Of a DNA stretch of 64,000 nt, positions 1 through 7,656 are shown in pieces. Both the position numbers and the translations under genes were made by a program. Every line of letters starts with the position of its first letter. Position 1 is the stretch's first letter. The notes beneath the pieces were generated by a model. That model searched no databases. It was not told the origin of the DNA and was given only the letters and a program-made list of their open reading frames with translations. Origin of the DNA: Scytolyngbya sp. HA4215-MV1 (GTDB lineage Bacteria > Cyanobacteriota > Cyanobacteriia > Leptolyngbyales > Leptolyngbyaceae); assembly GCA_019359045.1 (NCBI GenBank), contig JAHHIA010000009.1, forward strand, positions 186,001-250,000, in the 5' to 3' direction.

Positions 1-582
1 GGTCCGCTTGGCCTCTTCAAACACCTGAGGCGCATCATTCTTCGCATTCTCAGCATTGGCTTTTAAGTTGCGAATCCCTCGCTGAGTGCCTTGAGCAAAA
101 TCTTCTTTCAACTGTTCAGTTTTGTCACCTACATTTCTAGAAAACTCGCGGGCTTTTTCACCCAATGGGTTGTTTTTTTGAACATTTTCGACCACATCAC
201 CTGGGTTGGTGGCACGGTTTTTCAAATTCTTTTGCACCTGCTTAATTAGCTTTTGAGCGTCTGCTTGGGTGGCGTCTTTATCGTATCTTGCATCATCGTT
301 GTAGTTATTCATGCCCTTTTGGGGGCGTTGGGTCGTTTTGTACAAATCGGTTTGAGGACCTGTATCCTTGTCGTAAGGGTTGGTAGGATTCGCCGATTGT
401 AGCGGAGCCTTGCCAGCAGGAGGCATTTGGGCATCAGCTTTGGAACTACAAGCAGTGCTCATCAGCACAAAGACACCTGCTAAAGTAACCAGAAAAGCTT
501 GTTTCAATCGCAATTGCTTTGCCCAAACCAAAAGCGAGGCGATCGCACTAGAAATTGCGCCAAACAGTGAGTTGATCATCAT
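1..582 (-). CDS. Partial lipoprotein, low-temperature-induced-like (DUF6658-like)
   Basis: The frame is open from an ATG at 582 (a second ATG lies at 579) to the left edge of the window, so the C-terminus is missing. About 194 residues are visible. The N-terminus has a hydrophobic segment ending near ...VLMSTAC-SSK, a probable though imperfect lipobox. After it comes a low-complexity stretch rich in Asn, Asp, Lys and Pro (NPYDKDTG, NNYNDDARYDKD), then an amphipathic, charged helical region (LGEKAREFSRNVGDKTEQLK, QRGIRNLKANAENAK). This pattern fits the small cyanobacterial lipoproteins annotated as low-temperature-induced protein or DUF6658, whose function is unknown. The coding call is firm; the family name is from memory. 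Confidence 0.75.
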   Translation of the reverse strand, partial: MMINSLFGAISSAIASLLVWAKQLRLKQAFLVTLAGVFVLMSTACSSKADAQMPPAGKAPLQSANPTNPYDKDTGPQTDLYKTTQRPQKGMNNYNDDARYDKDATQADAQKLIKQVQKNLKNRATNPGDVVENVQKNNPLGEKAREFSRNVGDKTEQLKEDFAQGTQRGIRNLKANAENAKNDAPQVFEEAKRT

Positions 583-789
583 AATTCTCCACGTTGCCTG
601 ATGAGTAAGATCGCTCGGTTTAACCCGTGAAACGGCAAGCCTATCGCTCGTCTCTACGGGCAATTGAGCAGCATCCAAGTGTCAGAAACCCTGAATGCGT
701 TCCTAACAGTAACTGGCAGGTGAAAAGCGGCTCATCTGGCTAAAGTTGGATCGTTGAGAATTCCTAATTTTCGCGATCAATCTCCTCTT

Positions 790-1251
790 CTACATCGTCT
801 TTGGCGTATTGGCGGCTCGTAGCGCCTCTTGAATTAGCGGGTCATTTGCCTCCGATTGAAAGCCCAGCGCCACTAAAGCTTTACGAATTTGAGTTTTGGA
901 GGGGCGGCTTTTAGGCGCAGTGAATCCAATTTCTCTCGCCGTTGAGAATAATTCTCGCATCAGCATATCAAGAGAGTAGTCTTCCGCGTCTTCAGGCTGA
1001 GTTTCGATTCTACCTTCGTAGGCAAGGGTATAAAGCTCTAGGTGATGTTTCCCCATCACTCTTGCCAGCTTTCTCAAAGTCTCTGGTGTTGGGCAAGTGC
1101 CTTTAAAGCAGGCTCCTCGTAGACGCGGTTGGGGAATGCCCGAGAGTTCTGCCAGTCGGTTCATGCTAATCCCCACATCTTCCAAATATTGCAGGATTAG
1201 CTGCCCCAAAGGAGAGCAGTCTTCAAGTTTGATTTGCAACCTGGCTGGCAT
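790..1251 (-). CDS. XRE-type helix-turn-helix DNA-binding protein
   Basis: This is a 153-residue protein. Residues about 14-70 form an XRE/Cro-like helix-turn-helix: ILQYLEDVGISMNRLAELSG reads as helices 1-2 and the following IPQPRLRGACF as the recognition region. ETLRKLARVMG completes the usual five-helix fold. The C-terminal half (LDMLMRELFSTAREIGFTAP and onward) is helical and matches nothing I recognise. It ends in a repeated A/L-rich helix. It is probably a transcription regulator; target unknown. It lies downstream of the amylase gene on the same strand, 170 bp away with no clear terminator, so co-transcription is possible. Confidence 0.8.
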   Translation of the reverse strand: MPARLQIKLEDCSPLGQLILQYLEDVGISMNRLAELSGIPQPRLRGACFKGTCPTPETLRKLARVMGKHHLELYTLAYEGRIETQPEDAEDYSLDMLMRELFSTAREIGFTAPKSRPSKTQIRKALVALGFQSEANDPLIQEALRAANTPKTM

Positions 1252-1421
1252 TGTTGAATCTCAATAAGGGAGGGGCTATAACATTCCTAAGAATAAAACG
1301 GGTTTAAAGCAGGAAATATTTTGTATCTCTACTATACCAAAAACTTCGCTATGTGATATTGGTAACCGCAGGCTAACTCAGTAAGCCGATCGCTCCCTGA
1401 AACACCCCGATTCCCTGCTCT

Positions 1422-2813
1422 TTATCTCTTACCACACTCTCGTGTCGATATTTTGACGAGAAACAGCGCATCTTGTCCAGGAATCTGCATCCCACTGCGG
1501 GTATTGTTGCCCCAGCGCGTGATGTATTTTTGTCCATCCTGGTTTTGTTGAATCGTGACGGTAAAGCCGTGGTGCAGTTCCCGGTAGCAGCCTGTTGCCA
1601 AGCCTGGGGTGTGGGCAATGGACACATCAAAAGGTTCTGCGGCTTTGTTAAAGATGGCAAGTCCCCGATCTCCCCGCTCAATGAACAAGAGATTGGCAGA
1701 ATCGGCGCCGGGAGAAATTTCTTGACCTGAACGAAAAAATTGAGGCTGATTCGCCATGCGGCGGTGAAATGCCACACCTGACTGGGTGAGGGGGTCTTTT
1801 GCATCTTCAAAATAGATGAAAGGCAGCCCTGTCTGTTGCGCCAGCACAAAAGCATTTGCCAGTTGCTGATCCGGTGCTGAGGCAAACTGTAGCCCCAGTT
1901 GACCCGCTTTCAAATCATGATTATTGGCAAAGACGATCGCCTGAATGCCAGGGAGCGCCTGTTGATGAGCCACTGGATTGATGAGCGATCGCAAATCCCC
2001 CCCAACGCTGAAAGCAGTAATCATCGTGCGTAACAAATGAAAATCGGTGATGGGAAAAATTCCGGTATATTCGTTGCTTTCTGCCAGCGTCTCTCCAATC
2101 ACTTCGCCATAGACCAATTTTGGGGTAGGAACAACCGGCAGGATGGCTTTGAAGTAGTCTGGTTCAATATGTTTAGCGGCATCAAACCGAAACCCATCAA
2201 CGCCCAGAGCTAATAACTTCTTGAGATAATTTTTAGCTTCTTGCCGAACATAGACGGAACTCGTATCCAGGTCGGGCAGGTCACAGTTGAGCCAACCCCG
2301 TGTCACCGATCGCCGATCGTGATAGTCAATACAGCTTTGGGGATGAAAGTCTTGGGCTGAAAAGCGAGGATAGTGGAGGGTTTTGGACAAATCTGCATAA
2401 TTCGCCATGTGATTTAAGACGACATCGACCACAATTTTGAGGTGCTGCCGATGAGCCGCACGGGTCAGTGACCGCAAGGAGCGCTCATCGCCCAGGGGAC
2501 TTTGCAGAATAGTGTGGTCGATCGGCTGGTAGCGTGCCCACCAGTTTTCGGCAGGGTGGCTTTTTTGCGGGGGCGAAACCTGAATGTAGGTATAGCCTTG
2601 TTGCTTTAACTCAGGCAATTGGGCTTTCACCCGATCAAATGGCAAGTTAAATGCCTGGTAAATCACATCGGCTGGGTTCACCGCTGAAGGTACGAATGCG
2701 CGTGAACCCTGACCCGCGAACCGAGCAGAAATGGAGCAGGCAGTCAACCAAAAAAAAGCAATCACCACACCCAGACCCAGGAGCGATCGCACTCTTTTAC
2801 CAAAGCGTCTCAT
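1422..2813 (-). CDS. Alpha-amylase family (GH13) lipoprotein
   Basis: The protein is a glycoside hydrolase family 13 enzyme acting on alpha-glucans. The four GH13 signature regions are visible: DVVLNH (residues 130-135), GFRFDAAKH with the nucleophile Asp, VYGEVIGE with the acid/base Glu, and FANNHD with the transition-state-stabilising Asp. I chose the ATG at 2813 because it is followed by a classic signal, MRRFGKRVRSLLG..., with lipobox WLTAC (Cys26). The frame stays open upstream to 2930, but that would bury the signal. The product (463 residues) should be a membrane-anchored extracytoplasmic enzyme. It is short for a multi-domain amylase and shows no starch-binding module. Substrate (starch, maltodextrin or another glucan) cannot be told from sequence. 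Confidence 0.9.
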   Translation of the reverse strand: MRRFGKRVRSLLGLGVVIAFFWLTACSISARFAGQGSRAFVPSAVNPADVIYQAFNLPFDRVKAQLPELKQQGYTYIQVSPPQKSHPAENWWARYQPIDHTILQSPLGDERSLRSLTRAAHRQHLKIVVDVVLNHMANYADLSKTLHYPRFSAQDFHPQSCIDYHDRRSVTRGWLNCDLPDLDTSSVYVRQEAKNYLKKLLALGVDGFRFDAAKHIEPDYFKAILPVVPTPKLVYGEVIGETLAESNEYTGIFPITDFHLLRTMITAFSVGGDLRSLINPVAHQQALPGIQAIVFANNHDLKAGQLGLQFASAPDQQLANAFVLAQQTGLPFIYFEDAKDPLTQSGVAFHRRMANQPQFFRSGQEISPGADSANLLFIERGDRGLAIFNKAAEPFDVSIAHTPGLATGCYRELHHGFTVTIQQNQDGQKYITRWGNNTRSGMQIPGQDALFLVKISTRECGKR

Positions 2814-2981
2814 GACAAATTGCACGCAGGACGAGATAAATCCGAAATGGAAGTGAGCATTAGGAATTGTAGATGCGTGCTCAATATCACTCTGGGATCG
2901 ATCGCCCGAGATCCCGATGGATCGACCCATCCGAATCTAGGCGCGTATCTTTCAGGCAATGGAGCGGAGCTGCCGGTGCGA

Positions 2982-3584
2982 TTAATCCACCCAGCCCAAA
3001 TCGTTGTCTGATAACAAAGTCCCTGACTGAGTGGGACGCGGTTCGTAGTGATCCGTCATCCGACGGACGGCTAGCTGGTTTGCCTGATTAACCGATGAAT
3101 GGACAGGGGTCGGCAGAAGCGCTTTGGACACAGATGGATCAGCTTTGGGCGTAGTTTGGGCGGCTTGGTTGGCTGCCGAAAGCTTCAGTGCCAATTGCTT
3201 TGCCTCTTCCAGTTCCACCTTCACCTGCTCAAATTTCTCTAGTTCTTTCTGCAAAGACTGGTTGTTGGATTTCTCTGTCTGAAGCTCCGTTTGCAAACGA
3301 GCGACCTGCTCTTGTGAAGCGTCTAGAGCTGTCTGCAATTCTGTCACTTGCTGTTTTAGTTGGGTCACGGCTTCACTCTCATTGCTGGGGTCTGTCACGA
3401 TCGTTTCCTCCGACTTCGCGGCTTCAGAGCGGGTCGCACTCGATCCGCTGGTGGGACGACGCGACGCTGTTTTAGCGGCTGGTTTATCTGCTTTCACTTC
3501 TGTCTCCTGCGCTTCTGGTTCAGCAGCGTCGGGTAAATTGCCAGCCTCTTCGCGCAGCATGTCCGACAATCGTTTCCTCGCCAT
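2982..3584 (-). CDS. mcdB: McdB-like coiled-coil partner of the adjacent ParA ATPase
   Basis: This 200-residue protein has three parts. The charged N-terminus begins MARKRLSDMLREEAGNL. A disordered Pro/Ala/Ser/Glu-rich stretch follows. The central coiled coil (about residues 70-140) is rich in Gln, Glu and Leu (VTQLKQQVTELQTALDASQE). The tail ends ...DNDLGWVD, with a tryptophan three residues from the C-terminus. To my knowledge a KRLSDLLREE-like start, a Gln-rich central coiled coil and a near-terminal Trp are hallmarks of type 2 McdB, the adaptor that links carboxysomes to McdA gradients on the nucleoid. It starts 75 bp after the ParA-like gene on the same strand. The alternative is a generic ParB-like adaptor for another cargo. 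Confidence 0.65.
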   Translation of the reverse strand: MARKRLSDMLREEAGNLPDAAEPEAQETEVKADKPAAKTASRRPTSGSSATRSEAAKSEETIVTDPSNESEAVTQLKQQVTELQTALDASQEQVARLQTELQTEKSNNQSLQKELEKFEQVKVELEEAKQLALKLSAANQAAQTTPKADPSVSKALLPTPVHSSVNQANQLAVRRMTDHYEPRPTQSGTLLSDNDLGWVD

Positions 3585-3659
3585 CGTTTTTCCTCAATCT
3601 CACGATCAACTTGTTTTTGGATTATCTAGTGAGCGAACCGCCAAGCTCACGACTCTGCC

Positions 3660-4301
3660 TCATGCGCGAACCACCAGCCAATCTCGCTCCAACTCATCTA
3701 ATACCCGACGATAGTCTGCTTCAGCTTCGCGAGCATTTTTGCCATGGCACTGAGTGATTGGGACGCCCTCCAAAGCGGCTCGTTCATGCGCTTTGTAAGC
3801 CCGGATGAAGGCATGACAGGCAGGTACACCCATTGCCATCAGCGTGCTTTGAGCGTCCAGAGCTTCTGCCAAACTGCGCGGGTCTACCCGGGTAAGCAAT
3901 ACCCGATGTGCGACCTGCGTTGGAACCACGACTTCTTTGACCGTCTCAATCAACACGGTTAAATCCATGGGGGCGGGTGGGGTTGGCAAAACGAGGTAAT
4001 TTGCCGCTCCAATCACTGCCTTCAGGGCTTCGGAACGCAGGGCAGGTGGCGTATCCACCACTACTAGATCATACCCCTCAACGCTCTGTAAGCCACGTAA
4101 CAATTCTGCTTGGGTTTCTTGTGCCAGATCGAACCCCATCCGGTTTTGGCTGCGATCGACCCACCAGGTCGAGGAAGCTTGCGGATCGGCATCAACCAGT
4201 AGCACGCGCTGTTTTTCGGCAAGGGTGGCTGCCAGATTGATGGCGGTGGTAGTTTTTCCGACTCCCCCTTTACCGTTGACGATCGCAACCACTCTTGGCA
4301 C
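3660..4301 (-). CDS. mcdA: ParA/MinD-family ATPase, McdA-like
   Basis: This is a 213-residue ParA-family ATPase. It has the deviant Walker A motif GKGGVGKTT (residues 10-18, with signature Lys11), the switch I motif LLVDADPQASSTWW (about 34-47) and a Walker B segment YDLVVVDTPPAL. It is small and lacks an N-terminal HTH, so it is an orphan partition ATPase of the kind that positions cargo rather than a plasmid ParA. Such ATPases dimerise on ATP, bind nonspecific DNA and are released by a partner, here probably the coiled-coil protein just downstream. The start is GTG (4299-4301); nothing better lies upstream. No carboxysome genes are nearby, which is usual for type 2 mcdAB but leaves the cargo unproven. 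Confidence 0.7.
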   Translation of the reverse strand: MPRVVAIVNGKGGVGKTTTAINLAATLAEKQRVLLVDADPQASSTWWVDRSQNRMGFDLAQETQAELLRGLQSVEGYDLVVVDTPPALRSEALKAVIGAANYLVLPTPPAPMDLTVLIETVKEVVVPTQVAHRVLLTRVDPRSLAEALDAQSTLMAMGVPACHAFIRAYKAHERAALEGVPITQCHGKNAREAEADYRRVLDELERDWLVVRA

Positions 4302-4577
4302 CGAATAGCCTCGCTATAAAATAATACAGACGCATTCGTCGATGGTTAGACCATTTTGGAGTTTGGATTTGGGATTTTGGCAACCTCACCCCATGGGAAT
4401 TCCAGCCATTCATCTGCCAGGTTGTCCATTGAAATCGCTATCACATCTCTGCAAAGCCTACGTCCTGAATCTAAACCGTTATCGTACAGCAGATACGGCA
4501 AGAATGCAGGCGCTAGAAGGTAGATCCTAAAATTTCCCAACTCCCGATTCCTGCTCTTGACTCCTGACTCCTACTCC
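4302..4577. other. Intergenic spacer with degenerate repeats, no gene
   Basis: This 276-bp spacer separates the ParA-like gene from the upstream solute-binding-protein gene, both on the minus strand. It starts with a degenerate TTTGGATTT-type tract (about 4357-4381) and ends in the CTCCTGA-type tandem listed separately. Short frames on both strands have no family signature or convincing ribosome-binding site. Confidence 0.6.
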
Positions 4578-4590
4578 TCATTCCTCCCTC
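4536..4590. repeat. CTCCTGA-type short tandem repeat
   Basis: The tract holds degenerate heptamers of the ACTCCTG/ACTCCTA kind (ctcttgactcctgactcctactcctcattcctccctcaa in pieces). It overlaps the stop codon and the last codons (ELREE) of the adjacent solute-binding protein, so the repeat may have reshaped that C-terminus. Similar tracts occur at 12820-12852 and about 35097-35155. Confidence 0.6.
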
Positions 4591-6362
4591 AACTCATACA
4601 AATTCCACACAATGCCACGCCGATCGACCCCAGAGAATTTCACATTCTGAATGCGATCGCGGACGACTGCCAGCGCTGTGGTGGTGATCAGGTGAATCGA
4701 GGGCAATTCTTCCTGCACAATTTGTTGATATTGGGCATAGAGGGCTTTGCGCTTGGCAGGATCGAACTCGCGGGCTGCTGCGATGAAAAGGCGATCGATT
4801 TCCTGCTCCCACTCGGAAACCTGCCAGCCTTGAATGGGGGGTTCACCCGGTTGGGGACCCTGATTAAACGAGTGCAATCCACCTTTGCTAGTCCAAATGT
4901 TTGCCCCATCATTCGGTTCCACGCCGCCAGTAAAGCCGAGTAAATAACACTCCCAATCGCGAGTACTGGAGAGTTTTTCGGTCAGGGTGTTGAAGCTAAT
5001 CGGGTTGAAATCGACCTGTATCCCTAACTTTTGCAAGTCTTGTTTGATCTGGGCTGCCATGGCAACACGGGTTTTATTTTCCGAGTTGGTGATCAAGGTA
5101 AACTGGACACGGTTGTCTAAGGCATCAAGAAGTTGTCCCTGGCGGTTGTATTGAAAGCCCGCTGATCGCAGCAAGTTTTTGGCTTTTTCCAGGTTGTGGT
5201 CATAAACTTTTAGTCCTTCGGCAGGCGACAGGTAAAAGGAGCTTTGTACGGATACAGGCGAGTCTTGCAATGCACCAATGCCTTGGAAAACGTTGTTGAG
5301 TAGTTTAGGGCGATCGATGGCATAAGCAACGGCCTGCCGAAAAGCTTTGTTGTTGAACCAGCGCGATTTTATCGGATCGACCAAAGGTTTTCCCTGGGAA
5401 TTGCGTGCTCGATTCAGGTTAAAGGAGATAAAGTTGGTGCCCGATCGAGGTCCACCTTCGTAGATGGTGTACTTGCCCAACTTTTCGCCTCGTTTGAGTA
5501 GGGAAAAGTCGTTTGGCGAGAGGCGATCGAGTCCATCCATGTCGCCTGAGCGAAATTTGAGCAGTTGGGTATCGGTGCTTTCGACAATTTGCCAGACAAT
5601 GCGATCGAAATAGGGCAGCGATTTACCTTGACTATCTTTACGCCAGTAGTGGGGGTTACGACGAAAAATGACCCGCTGGCTGGGGACATATTGGGCGATC
5701 GTGTAAGGTCCCGCGACTACAATTTTTTGCGGATCGGTATCGGTGCCCCAGGTGGAAAGAAACTTGAGGTTGCCCTTCTCATCTTTGGTTTGTACCGATT
5801 CTTGCAAACTGTGGGCGGGCAAAATTGCGGCATCTGACAGGGAACTGAGAAAGGGCGAGAAGGGTTCGGGTAAAGTGAACTCGATGCGGCGATCGTCCAG
5901 TGCTTTGACGGTGGGCAATGCTCTGCTCACTCCAATCTTGAGACCATCCTGGATATCGGTAGGGATAGCAGCGTTGAGATAAATATCCTGAAAGGTGAAC
6001 ACCACATCTGCGGCAGTCAACGGTTGCCCATCTGACCATTTCAAACCCGGACGCAGAGTGAAGATAACGTGCTTTTTGTTTTCAGAAAATTGCCAGGACT
6101 CTGCCAATTCCGGCTCCAGTTCGGCAGTGACCCCATTTTGATTCACTAACCCTTCGTGGGTGAAGATGAAAACGTTGGGAAATTCTTGATTGAAGGCGAA
6201 GTTGAAGGTTTTGGGGTTGCCCAGGGTGCTAATGACGAATTGCGATCCTTGCGCTGCTTCGGTTCTGAACTGGTGGAAGTTGCAGGCAGACAGGGCGATC
6301 GTGAGGATCAAACCCAAAAATACAAGCCACCTACGACGAAGCACAACAGGAAAAGGAAGCAT
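4578..6362 (-). CDS. ABC transporter solute-binding lipoprotein (SBP_bac_5, peptide/nickel type)
   Basis: This 594-residue family 5 extracellular solute-binding protein resembles DppA/OppA. It has a signal peptide with lipobox LSAC (Cys27). Family landmarks follow: FTLRPGLKWSDGQPLTAADV and DIYLNAAIPTD in lobe I, GPYTIAQYVPSQRVIFRRNP, then FRQAVAYAIDRPKLLNNVFQ. It should sit on the outer face of the plasma membrane and deliver oligopeptides or similar compounds to an ABC permease. No permease or ATPase gene lies in the window, so it must use one encoded elsewhere. It is strongly homologous along its length to the protein at 10442-12256. The stop lies within a short tandem repeat. Confidence 0.92.
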   Translation of the reverse strand: MLPFPVVLRRRWLVFLGLILTIALSACNFHQFRTEAAQGSQFVISTLGNPKTFNFAFNQEFPNVFIFTHEGLVNQNGVTAELEPELAESWQFSENKKHVIFTLRPGLKWSDGQPLTAADVVFTFQDIYLNAAIPTDIQDGLKIGVSRALPTVKALDDRRIEFTLPEPFSPFLSSLSDAAILPAHSLQESVQTKDEKGNLKFLSTWGTDTDPQKIVVAGPYTIAQYVPSQRVIFRRNPHYWRKDSQGKSLPYFDRIVWQIVESTDTQLLKFRSGDMDGLDRLSPNDFSLLKRGEKLGKYTIYEGGPRSGTNFISFNLNRARNSQGKPLVDPIKSRWFNNKAFRQAVAYAIDRPKLLNNVFQGIGALQDSPVSVQSSFYLSPAEGLKVYDHNLEKAKNLLRSAGFQYNRQGQLLDALDNRVQFTLITNSENKTRVAMAAQIKQDLQKLGIQVDFNPISFNTLTEKLSSTRDWECYLLGFTGGVEPNDGANIWTSKGGLHSFNQGPQPGEPPIQGWQVSEWEQEIDRLFIAAAREFDPAKRKALYAQYQQIVQEELPSIHLITTTALAVVRDRIQNVKFSGVDRRGIVWNLYELREE

Positions 6363-6441
6363 TCAATCAATTTTCTTGATAACAATTGAACTTGATAGAC
6401 TTGACTAGCGATTCTTGTCGCTATTTTATCCAGCATTTATC

Positions 6442-7020
6442 TCAACCATTTATCTCAACATCTTCGTAGAGATCAAGCAGTTTAATCTGCGCTTCAAAAG
6501 TGCTTAAAGATAATACGAAATTGGGATCATCATATTCAGACAACAACCACTGATTTGCAGCAGTTTTGACATAATGTTCGATATGAATTCGGTACTGATC
6601 AATGAGTAAATATTCGTGAAAGCTATCAATGGTGCGATAGGCGGAAAATTTTTCACCGTGGTCATAATCTTGGGTTGATTTAGAGAGCACTTCTGCAATA
6701 AAGCAGGGGTTTAACACAGTATCGATGCGCCCTGTTTGAAGTTGTAAGGGCTTTTCGATCACCATAATATCGGGATAGGTATAGAGATTGCGCTCAGGTA
6801 TCCAAAGCCGTTGATCGGTGATGAATATTCGGTAGGGTTTGCTTTTCAAAAGTAATTTTAGAATCACTAAAAGGTTACTTGTGATGTCATTGTGATCGGG
6901 TGTTCCTCCAGGCATCAACCGAATTTCTCCGTTCAAATATTCATGACGATCTTCTGAATTAATTTCAAATTCTAAATATTCTTCATGAGTATAGGTACGT
7001 TGTTCCAGTGCCTGTGTCAT
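6442..7020 (-). CDS. Uma2-family (DUF820) PD-(D/E)XK nuclease-fold protein
   Basis: The 192-residue protein shows the Uma2 layout: an N-terminal YTHEEYLEFE segment, HEYLNGEIRLMPGG, IPERNLYTYPDIMVIEKPL, CFIAEVLSKSTQDYDHGEKF, and a C-terminal EYLLIDQ. The Asp of YPDIMV and Glu of IAEVLS are the expected catalytic acids of the restriction-endonuclease fold, but the usual Glu-x-Lys is not obvious (EVLSKS). This family is greatly expanded in cyanobacteria and its role is unsettled; mobile-element or defence functions have been suggested. It starts the accessory patch between two solute-binding-protein genes. Confidence 0.88.
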   Translation of the reverse strand: MTQALEQRTYTHEEYLEFEINSEDRHEYLNGEIRLMPGGTPDHNDITSNLLVILKLLLKSKPYRIFITDQRLWIPERNLYTYPDIMVIEKPLQLQTGRIDTVLNPCFIAEVLSKSTQDYDHGEKFSAYRTIDSFHEYLLIDQYRIHIEHYVKTAANQWLLSEYDDPNFVLSLSTFEAQIKLLDLYEDVEING

Positions 7021-7050
7021 GGTGTCATTTCAATGTTTTATAAGTTATTT

Positions 7051-7082
7051 GTAGGATGAGCTAGCGTTAGGATAACCCATGG
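7051..7082. repeat. GTAGGATGRGYTAGCG-type dispersed repeat, copy 1
   Basis: The core reads gtaggatgagctagcgttag followed by gataacccatgg. It is the same unit as at 7223-7254 with a few changes, and contains an imperfect palindrome (GGATGRGYTA / TAACCCAT). Repeats of this form are scattered through many cyanobacterial genomes. Confidence 0.65.
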
Positions 7083-7220
7083 GGGCATCGTTTTTGGTAT
7101 CTCAACTGAATCTCTGAACATCTAAATTTTATTGATCATACTCGATCGCCATCCTCAACCGGTTTTGAACCTGGTACACCCTCTAAACGTCCGCCCAAGT
7201 AAGTAGGTAGGTTGATTTAA

Positions 7221-7290
7221 ATGTAGGATGGGTTAGCGTTAGCGTAACCCATGCGGGCGTTGGGTTTCGTACCTCAACCCAACCTACGCA
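7221..7290. repeat. GTAGGATGGGTTAGCG-type dispersed repeat, copy 2, with GTAGGTTGGGTTGAGG arm
   Basis: The first half (gtaggatgggttagcgttag then cgtaacccatgc) repeats copy 1. The second half, read on the minus strand, is the widely seen cyanobacterial repeat starting CGTAGGTTGGGTTGAGGTAC and continuing GAAACCCAACGC. Both halves are self-complementary (GGGTT / AACCC). Confidence 0.65.
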
Positions 7291-7363
7291 AGTGTGGTAT
7301 TTTATTGCACCCAGCTACTTAATACAGCGCAATATTTGGTATCAAGCACGATTAGAGGGTGAT

Positions 7364-7576
7364 TCATGTCCACTCATCTCTCATTTGCTGCTGAAAATCA
7401 AGGGGATCACCCGTTAGCTGAATGACTCCAGCATATTCAGCCAATGCTGGTGCGATGTCTTGCTGTTGGTGGGTTTCCAGAATTTTTTCGATCGCCTGCC
7501 AATCTTGATAGTCAATCAAAACAGCAACAGGATGCATGGATTCATCAGTCACAATTTGCTTTTTAATGAGCTTCAC
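7364..7576 (-). CDS. Small antitoxin-like protein (Phd/YefM-like), orphan
   Basis: This 70-residue protein begins MKLIKKQIVTDESMHPVAVL (GTG start with AGGAA a few bases upstream) and contains VLIDYQDWQAIEKILE. That N-terminal strand-turn-helix pattern is typical of small cyanobacterial antitoxin-type proteins of Phd/YefM character. The C-terminus is acidic and ends DEWT. No toxin frame (PIN, RelE or similar) follows within the 340 bp downstream on the minus strand, which is filled with repeats. It is therefore a solitary antitoxin, a remnant, or a partner acting in trans. The family call is tentative. Confidence 0.6.
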   Translation of the reverse strand: MKLIKKQIVTDESMHPVAVLIDYQDWQAIEKILETHQQQDIAPALAEYAGVIQLTGDPLDFQQQMRDEWT

Positions 7577-7656
7577 CTTTTATTCCTGCATTTAGTTTTA
7601 CTAACTGAGCTAAGTATTCAGTAAAGGCTCAATCATTTCGTATGGATGATTCCCTT

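Larger units (their letters stand above)
7021..7363. other. Intergenic region with two dispersed-repeat copies, no gene
   Basis: This 343-bp spacer has no credible coding frame. It is largely made of the two GTAGGATGGGTTAGCG-type repeats listed separately, joined by a short unique stretch. Confidence 0.6.

Noticed and set aside
1373-1885. Open frame on the same strand as the amylase in another frame
   Set aside because: The overlapping frame carries all GH13 catalytic motifs; this one has no family features.
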